Shown here: positions 33,843 through 42,060 of the stretch, piece by piece
Numbering within the stretch: position 1 is the stretch's first letter
How the letters are laid out: every line of letters starts with the position of its first letter
Assembly (NCBI GenBank): GCA_036011085.1
Contig: DASCMS010000023.1
Span: forward strand, 3,356 to 67,355
Length of the DNA: 64,000 nucleotides
Source of the DNA: UBA8231 sp036011085
Lineage (GTDB): Bacteria; Latescibacterota; UBA2968; UBA8231
Direction of reading: 5' to 3'
The notes under the pieces: model-generated
What the model was told of the DNA's origin: nothing
Seen by the model: only the letters and a program-made list of their open reading frames with translations
The model's database searches: none
Translations under genes and position numbers: made by a program

Positions 33843-35687
33843 CTACTTTGCCGCGTCGGCGAGCGGCCCGTTGCGGGCACCGAAGATGTTGTCAGGATCC
33901 ACCGCCCGCTTGGTCTCCCGCAGGACCTGCAGACTCGCCTCCGACTGGATCTGTGTCAGGAACCCGGCACGGATCTTGCCGATGCCGTGGTGATGGGACA
34001 GGGAGCCGCCGTTGTCGAGAATCGCCTGTCGCAGACCAGCCTCGATCTCGTGATACACCGCGTCGGGTTGATCCAACCCCTTGCCCGAGAAGCCCATGGT
34101 GAAGTAGATGCAGACGCCGGTGTGATAGGTCTGGGTCACGCGGTATGCCAGATAGGGTGTGCCACGAACGCTGCGCGCCTTGCACTGCTGATGCAGTTGT
34201 TTCTCGACAGCGCCCGTGACCTGATGGATCCGGTTCCACGGCACCGACGTCTCGAAGGTCTCGCCCATGATGTGGAACTGATTGAAGAAATCACGGATAT
34301 AGGCGATACCGAAGGTCAGCATGTAGCCGTTCCGGCCGTTGTGCGCCCCGCCGCTCATGCCGCCATACGATTTGGCCAGGTTGAAGATGATCTTCTTCTG
34401 TTGCGCCACCTCGCGCCGGGTACCCTCCATGACGATGGTGCAGGCCACCATGCGCAGCGGATCGAATCCCTTCAAGGTGTACAGGACGAACTTCTGCACC
34501 TTTCCCATCAGGCTCTTCATCGCCGTCGGCGTCGACTTGAGAGCCTGCCCGAAACGGGACTCGTTGTTGTTCACCAGACGAATGCTGGCCGGCAATCCCC
34601 CCTCGTGCCGCAGCTGCTTGAGAAAGCGCACGCCCACGTCGAACTGTGGAAACACGAGCAACCCGTACTCTCTGGCTTCCGGGCTGGGGTGCACCTTGAT
34701 CGTCGCCTTGGTGATGATGCCGAAGTTGCCCTCATTGCCGAAGAGCCACACGCGCGGCGGTACACCGGTGGAATTGCGTGGTGTCGCGTGGAAGGTCTCG
34801 ACGTCGCCGGCGGGTGTCACCAGCGTCGCTTCGAGCACGATATCCTCGATGTTGCCGTAGCGGTTCTTCTTCATGCCGCTGGCGTTGGTGGCGATCCAGC
34901 CGCCCAGGGTCGACAGCTCGACGCTGTCGGGATCGTGACCCGAGGTGAAGCCGAGCGCCCCGAGCTCCCGTTCCAGTACCTTGCCCGAGATCCCCGCCTC
35001 GACGGTGGCCTGCTGGTTTTCCTCGTCCAGGGACAGGATGTGGTTCATCCGCCGCATGTCGACGGAGGCGATCACCCGCTCCTCGTCCTGCGGCAGGGTC
35101 AAGGCGCCGCTCACATTCGTGCCCCCACCGTAGGGCACCAGGCAGACGCCGTGGGCAGCTGCCGTAGTTACGATGTGGCGCACGTCGTCCTCGCTCTGCG
35201 GGTACAGCACGCGGTCGACGACGCGTCCGAGGGCCCCCAGGTAGAGGAGACGATAGATCTCGTCGACACTGAGCTGCCCGTGGCTGTGCACGAGGCGGTC
35301 GGTGTCTGTGATGGAGACCTGATCGTCGTCGAGCTGCTCTCGCAGGGCGGCGTCAAAACCGGCGTGGTCGCACGGCGCCGGCGGTACCTGTGGCGGCGGT
35401 TCCGGCATCATCTCCTCAGGTGTGATCGGCACGCCGAGGACCTCCTCGGCGAAGGGGATGAATGCCGGCATCGAATACCCGGCCAGGGGGTAGCGGCTGC
35501 CGGTGACGCGAACCGAACGGGGGCCGTCGAACTCGAAGACGGTATCGGTGTAGCCCCACTTGTGAGGTTTTCGTTCGCCGTCGGACAGGTCATAGAACGT
35601 GTCCACGGGCGTCTGCGACAGGCGTCGCTGTATGAGCCAGGCGAGGAGGATGACGGCGATGACGGTGACGACGAGGGCTTCGGTCAT
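33843..35687 (-). CDS. alkyldihydroxyacetonephosphate synthase (AGPS-like flavoenzyme)
   Basis: A 614-residue VAO-type FAD enzyme. It begins with one membrane-spanning helix (VVTVIAVILLAWLI). The FAD loop is PYGGGTNVSGAL, followed by TLGGWIATNASGMKKNRYGN, then a segment with RVTQTYHTGVCIYF, and the active-site HHH in SLSHHHGIGKIR. These stretches match eukaryotic and myxobacterial AGPS closely, rather than glycolate or D-lactate oxidase. The enzyme exchanges the acyl chain of acyl-DHAP for a fatty alcohol, forming the ether bond. The ATG at 35687 is preferred; 29 upstream codons are open but lack protein character. First gene of the minus operon, divergent from the RraA-family gene. Confidence 0.88.
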   Translation of the reverse strand: MTEALVVTVIAVILLAWLIQRRLSQTPVDTFYDLSDGERKPHKWGYTDTVFEFDGPRSVRVTGSRYPLAGYSMPAFIPFAEEVLGVPITPEEMMPEPPPQVPPAPCDHAGFDAALREQLDDDQVSITDTDRLVHSHGQLSVDEIYRLLYLGALGRVVDRVLYPQSEDDVRHIVTTAAAHGVCLVPYGGGTNVSGALTLPQDEERVIASVDMRRMNHILSLDEENQQATVEAGISGKVLERELGALGFTSGHDPDSVELSTLGGWIATNASGMKKNRYGNIEDIVLEATLVTPAGDVETFHATPRNSTGVPPRVWLFGNEGNFGIITKATIKVHPSPEAREYGLLVFPQFDVGVRFLKQLRHEGGLPASIRLVNNNESRFGQALKSTPTAMKSLMGKVQKFVLYTLKGFDPLRMVACTIVMEGTRREVAQQKKIIFNLAKSYGGMSGGAHNGRNGYMLTFGIAYIRDFFNQFHIMGETFETSVPWNRIHQVTGAVEKQLHQQCKARSVRGTPYLAYRVTQTYHTGVCIYFTMGFSGKGLDQPDAVYHEIEAGLRQAILDNGGSLSHHHGIGKIRAGFLTQIQSEASLQVLRETKRAVDPDNIFGARNGPLADAAK

Positions 35688-35718
35688 GTATGTACAGCTC
35701 CGCGGAGGGCAGTAGTCT

Positions 35719-35730
35719 TGCTGATCAGCA
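35719..35730. promoter_or_regulatory. 12-bp perfect palindrome between divergent genes
   Basis: TGCTGATCAGCA is a perfect palindrome in the 149-bp gap between the AGPS start and the RraA-family start. Its place suits a dimeric repressor or activator acting on one or both promoters. Confidence 0.4.
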
Positions 35731-35794
35731 GTGATGTTCGACTGTTGGGCTGGAGGCGTCAACCGCCTCTGCATACCTTGACGGGGAGTTCACC

Positions 35795-35810
35795 AGAGCC
35801 GCACGGCTCT
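35795..35810. promoter_or_regulatory. inverted repeat upstream of the RraA-family gene
   Basis: AGAGCCG-CA-CGGCTCT is a perfect 7-bp inverted repeat 26 bases before the RraA-family start. A TTGACG box lies at 35778-35783. It may be an operator or a leader hairpin. Confidence 0.35.
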
Positions 35811-35836
35811 CGTCCACCTGCAATCCTGGAGACACC

Positions 35837-36589
35837 ATGTCCGAGCCTGACACTCATACTCCCGACATCGTCCGACCGCCGAAGGAGCTCGTCGACGGCC
35901 TGCGCGAGGTCGGCGCTGCCACCGCTGCTGGCGAAATGAAGAAACTCGGTGTCCAGAACCCCACGATCCTCGGCCCGACGCCATTTTCGCCTGGCAAGGT
36001 CGTCGCCGGACCGGCATTGACGCTGCAGTTCATGCCGCAACGGATCGATGTCTACAATCAGGACGAGTTCTCCGGTCCGGAGCAGCAGCTGCACCGCCAC
36101 GTCCTCTACCACACGCAGCCCGGTGACGTGGTCTGCGTCGACGCCCGCGGCAGCATGACGAGTGGCTGCTTCGGCAACATGATGCTCACCTTCTTCCAGG
36201 GGCGCGGCGGTGTCGGTGTCGTCATCGACGGCTGCATCCGCGACTATCCCATCGTCCAGCGCGACCTCGACCTGGGTCTGTGGCTGCGAGGGGTGACGCC
36301 CAACTTCCACACGCAGACGGATATTTACCCGAACGCCGTCAACGTGCCCATCGCCATGAACAACACGCTTGTGCTGCCTGGCGATATCATCGTTGCCGAC
36401 GACGATGGGGTTGTTGCCGTGCCGGCGAAGTTTGCCGCTGACCTGCTGGATCTGGCCAGTCAGCACGCCGAGTGGGAGGAGTTCAGCCGCGACAAGCTGC
36501 TCGCCGGCGGGCATCTCAAGAGATACTACCCCCTCTCGGACGACGCCCGCCCGGAGTACGAGGCGTGGAAGAAAGAGCAGGGCGGGTAG
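35837..36589 (+). CDS. RraA-family protein (HMG/CHA aldolase or oxaloacetate decarboxylase-like)
   Basis: A 250-residue member of the RraA/4-hydroxy-4-methyl-2-oxoglutarate aldolase family. The core runs from TAAGEMKKLGV through PGDVVCVDARG to the signature GVGVVIDGCIRDY, in which the Arg and Asp of D-G-x-x-R-D hold pyruvate and the divalent metal; NTLVLPGDIIVADDDGVVAVP closes the fold. Such enzymes cleave or decarboxylate 4-hydroxy-2-oxoacids, a plausible last step for uronate or aromatic breakdown. GGAG seven bases before ATG supports the start. It is followed by a strong hairpin shared with the convergent gene. Confidence 0.88.
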   Translation: MSEPDTHTPDIVRPPKELVDGLREVGAATAAGEMKKLGVQNPTILGPTPFSPGKVVAGPALTLQFMPQRIDVYNQDEFSGPEQQLHRHVLYHTQPGDVVCVDARGSMTSGCFGNMMLTFFQGRGGVGVVIDGCIRDYPIVQRDLDLGLWLRGVTPNFHTQTDIYPNAVNVPIAMNNTLVLPGDIIVADDDGVVAVPAKFAADLLDLASQHAEWEEFSRDKLLAGGHLKRYYPLSDDARPEYEAWKKEQGG

Positions 36590-36611
36590 ACCGACTCGCC
36601 CCCGAAACAGC

Positions 36612-36646
36612 ACGAGCCCGCAGGGCCTGAATCCCTGCGGGCTCGT
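36612..36646. terminator. bidirectional terminator-like hairpin
   Basis: A perfect 14-bp inverted repeat (36612-36625 with 36633-36646) with a seven-base loop lies between two convergent genes. There is no T run on either side, so its efficiency is uncertain, but its position between two stops is typical of a shared terminator. Confidence 0.65.
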
Positions 36647-36669
36647 AACTCCATACAGTTGCAGACCGG

Positions 36670-38280
36670 CTAGCCGGTCAGGGCCTGCCAGCTGCCGTCC
36701 GGGAGTTGATTGACGTAGCGCAGTCGCCGCTTCCGCTTCTGCGCCACCAGTTCCCCCGACTCCGGATCACGCTCGGCCAGAACCATGCGCTTGGAGTCGT
36801 CCGGGTCGGGCATGACGACACCGGAGATCGTCTGGGGTCGGCCGTCGACCCGGACCGCCACCTGGGTGAGCAGCGCTCCCCGTGACTTCTCGATCTCGGT
36901 CAACTCTTCTTCCTCGGCCGGGTCGGTGGCCCCGGCGCTGTCGCTGGTGGCGCCTGCCCGGCGGAGAGTATCCATCACCTCGTCGGCCTCAGCATCGACC
37001 TCGGCCACCAGCTTCTGCTCCATCGACATCAGCAGCGCCTGGCTGCGCTTGCGCACGGCCTCCTCCTCTTCGGTCGAGGCATCGACAAAGACCGGCTCCA
37101 GCTTCTGCCGCAGCATCACCTCGGCCTTGGCGCGGCTGACGGCGACAGAGGCGCCGGCGCGATAGATCGACTCGATCTCGCTGCCTGAGCCCTGCAGCAC
37201 ACGATTGCCGATCAACAGGCGGACCTTGCGCCGGAACGGCGTCGCTTCCATCAGCTGGTCGAGCAGATGGATGAGGCCGTTGACATCTGTCATGGCGCGG
37301 GTGCGCTCCATGTCATCCTTCGACTCCAGCTTCTGCTCGTAGTCAGCGGGACTCAACCGACGCAGGTCATCGACGAAGGACTCTTCGATCTTCAACGCGT
37401 CCTTCGACTGAAGCTTTTCCGGCGCCTGATCGTAGGGCGGCAAGCGCTCGGACAGCTTGCGCATCTCGGGGTCGCGTCGCTCCATGGCGGCCACCGACAG
37501 TTGCAGGAAGCCGGGACTGCCCATCAGCGCCGTCATCAGTCGGGTACGATCACCCTCGTCGCCGCCGACGACGAGTTCCTTGTGCTGGATGAGTGTCCGC
37601 ATCAGCCCGTCGTACTCGCCGCTGATGTTCTGCAGGCCGTCGAAGAGTTGCAGGCTGGGCGGCCCGTCGGCCACAAGCGGGTCCACCGCCTGCCCACGGC
37701 CGCCCTCACCCGGTCCGTCGAGTTCATCGGCTTCGTCGAGAAGGAACGGGGAAGGAAGCGGTGGCAGGGCCGCCGCCTTGTGGGGTGTGGAGGCAGTAGA
37801 GATCACGGTCTCGGCGTCCAGCAGGGGGCCAGCCAGGGTGTCGGCAGCCCGCACGCAGGCGTAGACGTTGATCAGATCGGGATCGAGACGAATCTCGTGC
37901 AGGAAGCCGCGGATCTTCGATCGTCGCAGGAAACGCCGGATCGACGCCGAACCGTGTCGCTGCACGCGGACCTGATCCCAGTGCAGATTCTCGACGCCGT
38001 GCGCGAAGGCCTTCCGTACGGCATTCTGCACGCCGCGGGCGAGATAGGTGTCGGGCCGCTCGGCGTTGACGTCACGCACGAGGCGGCGCAGTCGCTCCCT
38101 CACCTGTGCCGGTGGCACCTGACCGGTGAAGTCGCGGTACGCCGATTCGATGGCGGACTGGAAATGGCGACCCGTTGCCAGGGTCTCACCATCAGCCAGA
38201 CGTTGTTCGATACGGAGCCACAACTCGGTACGCAGACGCGTATCGAGTGCCGAGGCCGCCGATCGACTGATGACAGTCAT
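36670..38280 (-). CDS. hypothetical protein, mostly helical, unknown family
   Basis: A 536-residue soluble protein with no signal peptide, membrane segment or motif I recognise. Residues 1-150 are basic and helical with many Arg (RERLRRLVRDV, RRFLRRSKIRG). About 170-330 contain acidic linkers and long amphipathic helices. About 380-460 are rich in Glu and charged helices (STEEEEAVRKRSQALLM). The last 60 residues form a probable beta segment (VAVRVDGRPQTISGVVMP) ending in RYVNQLPDGSWQ. Codon use is like its neighbours, so it is native and probably expressed. It stands alone, convergent with the RraA-family gene. Confidence 0.75.
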   Translation of the reverse strand: MTVISRSAASALDTRLRTELWLRIEQRLADGETLATGRHFQSAIESAYRDFTGQVPPAQVRERLRRLVRDVNAERPDTYLARGVQNAVRKAFAHGVENLHWDQVRVQRHGSASIRRFLRRSKIRGFLHEIRLDPDLINVYACVRAADTLAGPLLDAETVISTASTPHKAAALPPLPSPFLLDEADELDGPGEGGRGQAVDPLVADGPPSLQLFDGLQNISGEYDGLMRTLIQHKELVVGGDEGDRTRLMTALMGSPGFLQLSVAAMERRDPEMRKLSERLPPYDQAPEKLQSKDALKIEESFVDDLRRLSPADYEQKLESKDDMERTRAMTDVNGLIHLLDQLMEATPFRRKVRLLIGNRVLQGSGSEIESIYRAGASVAVSRAKAEVMLRQKLEPVFVDASTEEEEAVRKRSQALLMSMEQKLVAEVDAEADEVMDTLRRAGATSDSAGATDPAEEEELTEIEKSRGALLTQVAVRVDGRPQTISGVVMPDPDDSKRMVLAERDPESGELVAQKRKRRLRYVNQLPDGSWQALTG

Positions 38281-38426
38281 TCTCAGCTCGGGACAGCTGT
38301 GGGGAGTGGTTCAGAAGATCTGTAGACAGCGATGGAGCAAGGGGGATCTTTGAATATGGTGCCCGGCACCGGGATTGACCAGTGATTCCCGTCACCACTC
38401 GAGGACAAGAACGTGTAATTCTTGTA
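38281..38426. other. intergenic region with two inverted repeats
   Basis: GGTGCC-C-GGCACC (38358-38370) lies about 80 bases before the start of the hypothetical gene and may be an operator. ACAAGAA-n7-TTCTTGT (38405-38425) lies right after the stop of the upstream membrane-protein gene on the minus strand and could be a weak terminator. No gene is seen here. Confidence 0.35.
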
Positions 38427-40121
38427 TCAGAACGCCAAAGATTCACTTCCGGCATAGGCCCTGGCGCTGTCGCCGGCGGCGGCGGCCCCGGCCGGGTCGC
38501 CTCCGGCTGCCAGCTTCTCCACCAGCAGCAGGTAAGCGCTGACCAGGCGTCGTCGACTGGCGGCGGGGTCAGGGTTCCAGTCGAGAGCGCGGTGGTATAG
38601 GGGGATGGCTCGTTCCGGAGCGCCCACCCGCTCGTACGCCACGCCGAGGTTGTGACAGAGGGCGGCGATGTTCGTGCCGAAGGTTTCCTGCTGGCCCTGG
38701 TTGGCGGCGAGCTCTGCCGCCTGTTGGAGACGCTGAGCCCCCCGTTCCCGGGCCCGCGGATCCGGACTCTCCATCTCGCGCACGGCGATCCCGCCCTGGA
38801 CGTACGCACTTGTCGGATAGCGGCTGGCCGCTTCCTGCAGCACGGGATACGGATCCTGCCCCGCAAGGGGCAGAGCCAGAGCCAGGCGCAGGTACACCTC
38901 GTGCAGCGGGACCACGCCTCCCCCGGCGTCGATGGTTCGACGCAGGTACTGCACGGAGGTCGCTGGATCCCGATCGAACAGATACCGCCCTGAATTGTAG
39001 AGTGACATGGGGAGCAACTCGCCCAATGCCCAGATACTGCTGCCGGTGATGCCAAGGGCGCAGACTGAGGTGAGCATCCAGCCTCTGCCCCGCCACCGGC
39101 CGTCCAGCCGACGGGCGAGGGACTGGATCCCCATGGCCAGCAGCATGCTGGCCCCGGCGCTGGCCAGGTACATATAGTGGGAGGGACCCTCCCGTCCCCG
39201 AGTGGCAAGCTGCTCTGAGATGAGGGCGAAGGGCGCCAGAAACACCAGTGTCCACACTGCGGCAGCGCCGACCTGCCCGCCTTGCCGCCAGGCCAGAGCG
39301 ACGAGGCCGATGAGGACGATGGCGCCGAAGACCAGCTCCACCGTCGTCCTGTCTCCCAGCTCCACCGGCAACCAGTGGGCGGTGGTCACGAGGCGGGCCG
39401 CCATCCAGCAGAGCATGCGGCCGCTGCCTGCCACGGCGCCGAGAGGATCTGTGCCGGCGTGTTGCAGCGAGGCGGAGGTTGTCGTTCGGACGGGTGTCAT
39501 GGCCAGCAGACCGATGGCGGCCACCGCGACGACCACCCCTGAGGCGGCATGCCGGCGCAGCGCCAGACGCCAGTCGCCGCTTTCACGCCACGTCTCGTAT
39601 ACCCACAGCGGCAGGAGGGCGACGGCACTCAGGTGGCAGGAAATGGCGATCACCAGGCAGGCCCCGGCGGCCAGACGTGTTCGCCATGAAGGGTCTTGAT
39701 GATGCCGCAGTACCCAAGCAGCCAGACCAAATAGCAGAGCCAGAGGGAAATCCAGCGCGGAGATGTGAAACACGGCCTGGAAGTGAGCGACGTTGACGAG
39801 AAACAGCAACCCCGTCAGCAACCCCGCGATCAGGCTGAGACCAAGCCGGGTGCAGACCCAGGCCAGCAGCACACTCGCCGCGGCGTGGGCGATGACGACG
39901 ATGAGGTGCGCGGCGCCGGGTTGATTGTCGACGGCGGCGAAGGACCACCATTTCACCAGAGAGGCCACGGGTCGCCCGGCGCGGTGCTCGCGGCCGGATG
40001 AGAAGAAGAAGCCTGGATCTGTGGCCAGCGCCTCGTTGTCGCGGAAGGTCTCGTCGTCGTGAAAGTAGATACCATGGTCACCCAGAGCACCGAAACAGAA
40101 GGCCGCCACGATGGCGATCAC
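38427..40121 (-). CDS. polytopic membrane protein with C-terminal TPR
   Basis: A 564-residue protein with about ten hydrophobic helices in residues 1-370. The first external loop contains FHDDETFRDNEALA, an acidic cluster like that of GT-C glycosyltransferases and of the bacterial TMTC-type O-mannosyl/GlcNAc families. The C-terminus (about 400-550) holds tetratricopeptide-like helices (NLGVAYERVGAPERAIPLYHRALDWNP). It is the third protein in this window joining a GT-C-like membrane part to TPRs, so a shared role in surface glycosylation is likely. It is divergent from the ABC exporter operon. Confidence 0.75.
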   Translation of the reverse strand: MIAIVAAFCFGALGDHGIYFHDDETFRDNEALATDPGFFFSSGREHRAGRPVASLVKWWSFAAVDNQPGAAHLIVVIAHAAASVLLAWVCTRLGLSLIAGLLTGLLFLVNVAHFQAVFHISALDFPLALLFGLAAWVLRHHQDPSWRTRLAAGACLVIAISCHLSAVALLPLWVYETWRESGDWRLALRRHAASGVVVAVAAIGLLAMTPVRTTTSASLQHAGTDPLGAVAGSGRMLCWMAARLVTTAHWLPVELGDRTTVELVFGAIVLIGLVALAWRQGGQVGAAAVWTLVFLAPFALISEQLATRGREGPSHYMYLASAGASMLLAMGIQSLARRLDGRWRGRGWMLTSVCALGITGSSIWALGELLPMSLYNSGRYLFDRDPATSVQYLRRTIDAGGGVVPLHEVYLRLALALPLAGQDPYPVLQEAASRYPTSAYVQGGIAVREMESPDPRARERGAQRLQQAAELAANQGQQETFGTNIAALCHNLGVAYERVGAPERAIPLYHRALDWNPDPAASRRRLVSAYLLLVEKLAAGGDPAGAAAAGDSARAYAGSESLAF

Positions 40122-40216
40122 GGCGCAGTAGGCGGGCCAGAGGAGATATCTGAGGTATCTATGGTTGTCGATGGGAGCCTTGACGATGCTATGACGGAAA
40201 GCGACCTTGCTTGGCT

Positions 40217-40232
40217 GACTGACCGGTCAGTC
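40217..40232. promoter_or_regulatory. 16-bp perfect palindrome, probable TetR-family operator
   Basis: GACTGACCGGTCAGTC is a perfect palindrome 19 bases before the first ABC exporter gene and in the gap to the divergent TPR membrane protein. Sites of this GAC-n-GGTC-AGTC kind are typical of TetR-family regulators, and a TetR gene is third in the operon it precedes, so feedback control is the natural reading. Confidence 0.7.
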
Positions 40233-40251
40233 TAGAGCCGTCCCGAAGCCG

Positions 40252-42060
40252 ATGCAAGCCAATCCCTTCAGACCCTTCCGCGCCTGGTTGCGCCCGTACT
40301 GGCGGGAGGTCACCCTCGGCCTGCTGTTCCTCTTCGTCGGCCTCTGCATCATCACCATCCTCCCACTCCTGCTCAAGCAGGCCATCGACACGGTCAGCGG
40401 GTCCACGGCCGAGGGCGCCGATGCCCTGACCTTCCAACTGCCGCTGGCAGACCAGGCCGATGATCCGATCGCTGTCTACGCCGGCATCATCGCCGCTCTC
40501 GCCATTGTCGGCTGGGCGGTGAACTTCGGCATGCGCTGGTATTTCACCAGTCTGTCACGCTACGTCGAAGCCGACATCCGCAGCGCCTATGTAGAGCACC
40601 TGGTGCGCCTGCCACTGCGCTTCTTCCACGAACGCCGCGTGGGCGATCTCATGTCGCGCGCCATCAACGATGTCGAGGCCATCCAGCGGTTTCTCCATCA
40701 CGCCTTCCGCATGACCCTCACCGGCATCCTCACCTTCGTCCTCAGCCTCGGCCTGATGTGCGCCATCGACTGGCAGCTCGCCCTGTTGTCGCTGGCGCCG
40801 ATGCCGGTGATGGTGCTGGCCACCAACGCGGTGGCGGGCCGGGTTCGAGATGGCTACCGCCGGGTGCAGGAGCAGTTCGCCGCCATGAGCGCGCGGATCC
40901 AGGAAAACCTGACGGGGATGCGGGTGATCAAGGCCAATGCCCTCGAATCGCGTCAGATCGACGGCTTTGCCGAGTTGAACGAGCAGTACGTCGAGTGCAA
41001 TCGCAGACTCGTCGTCGTGCGCAGCCTGTTCTATCCCTTCGCCGGGTTCCTCGGCGGTGTCTCGATGGTCCTCCTGTTGTGGCTCGGCGGCCTGCGCGTC
41101 ATCGATGGAACCCTGTCTCTGGGTGCCTTCGTCGCCTTCAACGCCTACCTGATCCGCATGAGTCGGCCCTTGATGCTGCTGGGGCGAATGGTCGACGAGT
41201 TTCAACGTGCCGTCGCCTCGCTGGCGCGGATCGAGACCATCCTCGCCCATCCGCCCGAGGATCGGGGCACCGGAGCCGATCGGCACATCGGCGGCGAGAT
41301 CGAATTTCGCGACGTGAGTTTCACCTACCCAGGGGACGACACGCCCGTGCTCGACCGCATTTCGTTGCGCATACCCGCCGGTGACACCCTCGCCATCGTC
41401 GGCCGTGTGGGCTCCGGCAAGTCCACCCTGGCCCGCCTGCTGCCACGTCTTCTCGAACCCACATCGGGAGAGGTCCTCGTCGACGGCGTTCCGCTGGACC
41501 AGATGCCGGTCGCCGCCCTGCGGGGCGCCATCGGCTACGTACCCCAGGACTCCTTCCTCTTCTCCGAGACCATTCGCGAAAACCTCAACATCGGACTGGA
41601 CGGTGCCGCCGGCGCTTCGCCTTCCAGCAACGGCCAGGCCGTGGAATGGGCTGCGGGGATCTCGCAGCTGGCCGGTGACCTCGAGGAGTTCCCCGCCGGC
41701 TACGAAACCCTCGTCGGCGAGCGCGGCGTCACTCTCTCCGGCGGGCAGAAGCAACGGGCAGCGCTGGCCCGCGCCGTCATCCGCAAGCCCCGGCTCCTCG
41801 TCCTCGACGATGCCCTCGCCAGCGTCGACACCCACACCGAGGAGCGGATTCTCGAAGGCCTGCGCGGCGTCATGGCCTCCCGCACGACGATCATCATCGC
41901 CCATCGGCTGTCCTCCGTACGCGAGGCAGATCGAATCGTCGTGCTCGACGGCGGCCGCATCGCCGAGTCCGGCACCCACGACGAGCTCGTGGCGCAGGAC
42001 GGGATCTACGCCGACATGCATCGCCGTCAGAACCTGGCTCAGGAATTGGGAGACCTGTAG
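40252..42060 (+). CDS. ABC exporter half-transporter with degenerate ATP site
   Basis: A 602-residue type IV ABC exporter: six membrane helices in residues 20-320 and a nucleotide-binding domain in 345-590. Walker A is GRVGSGKST and the signature LSGGQKQR is intact. Walker B reads LLVLDDALASVD, with Asp where the catalytic Glu normally stands. That is the mark of the non-hydrolysing half of heterodimeric exporters such as BmrC or TM287. The partner gene begins at the very next base. The substrate is probably a drug, lipid or peptide; none can be deduced. Likely repressed by the operon's TetR protein through the palindrome at 40217. Confidence 0.92.
   Translation: MQANPFRPFRAWLRPYWREVTLGLLFLFVGLCIITILPLLLKQAIDTVSGSTAEGADALTFQLPLADQADDPIAVYAGIIAALAIVGWAVNFGMRWYFTSLSRYVEADIRSAYVEHLVRLPLRFFHERRVGDLMSRAINDVEAIQRFLHHAFRMTLTGILTFVLSLGLMCAIDWQLALLSLAPMPVMVLATNAVAGRVRDGYRRVQEQFAAMSARIQENLTGMRVIKANALESRQIDGFAELNEQYVECNRRLVVVRSLFYPFAGFLGGVSMVLLLWLGGLRVIDGTLSLGAFVAFNAYLIRMSRPLMLLGRMVDEFQRAVASLARIETILAHPPEDRGTGADRHIGGEIEFRDVSFTYPGDDTPVLDRISLRIPAGDTLAIVGRVGSGKSTLARLLPRLLEPTSGEVLVDGVPLDQMPVAALRGAIGYVPQDSFLFSETIRENLNIGLDGAAGASPSSNGQAVEWAAGISQLAGDLEEFPAGYETLVGERGVTLSGGQKQRAALARAVIRKPRLLVLDDALASVDTHTEERILEGLRGVMASRTTIIIAHRLSSVREADRIVVLDGGRIAESGTHDELVAQDGIYADMHRRQNLAQELGDL

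Noticed and set aside
33192..35939. A 915-codon open frame on the plus strand, opposite AGPS and the SDR
   Set aside because: Both minus-strand genes carry diagnostic motifs; the plus frame has no motif and crosses gene boundaries.
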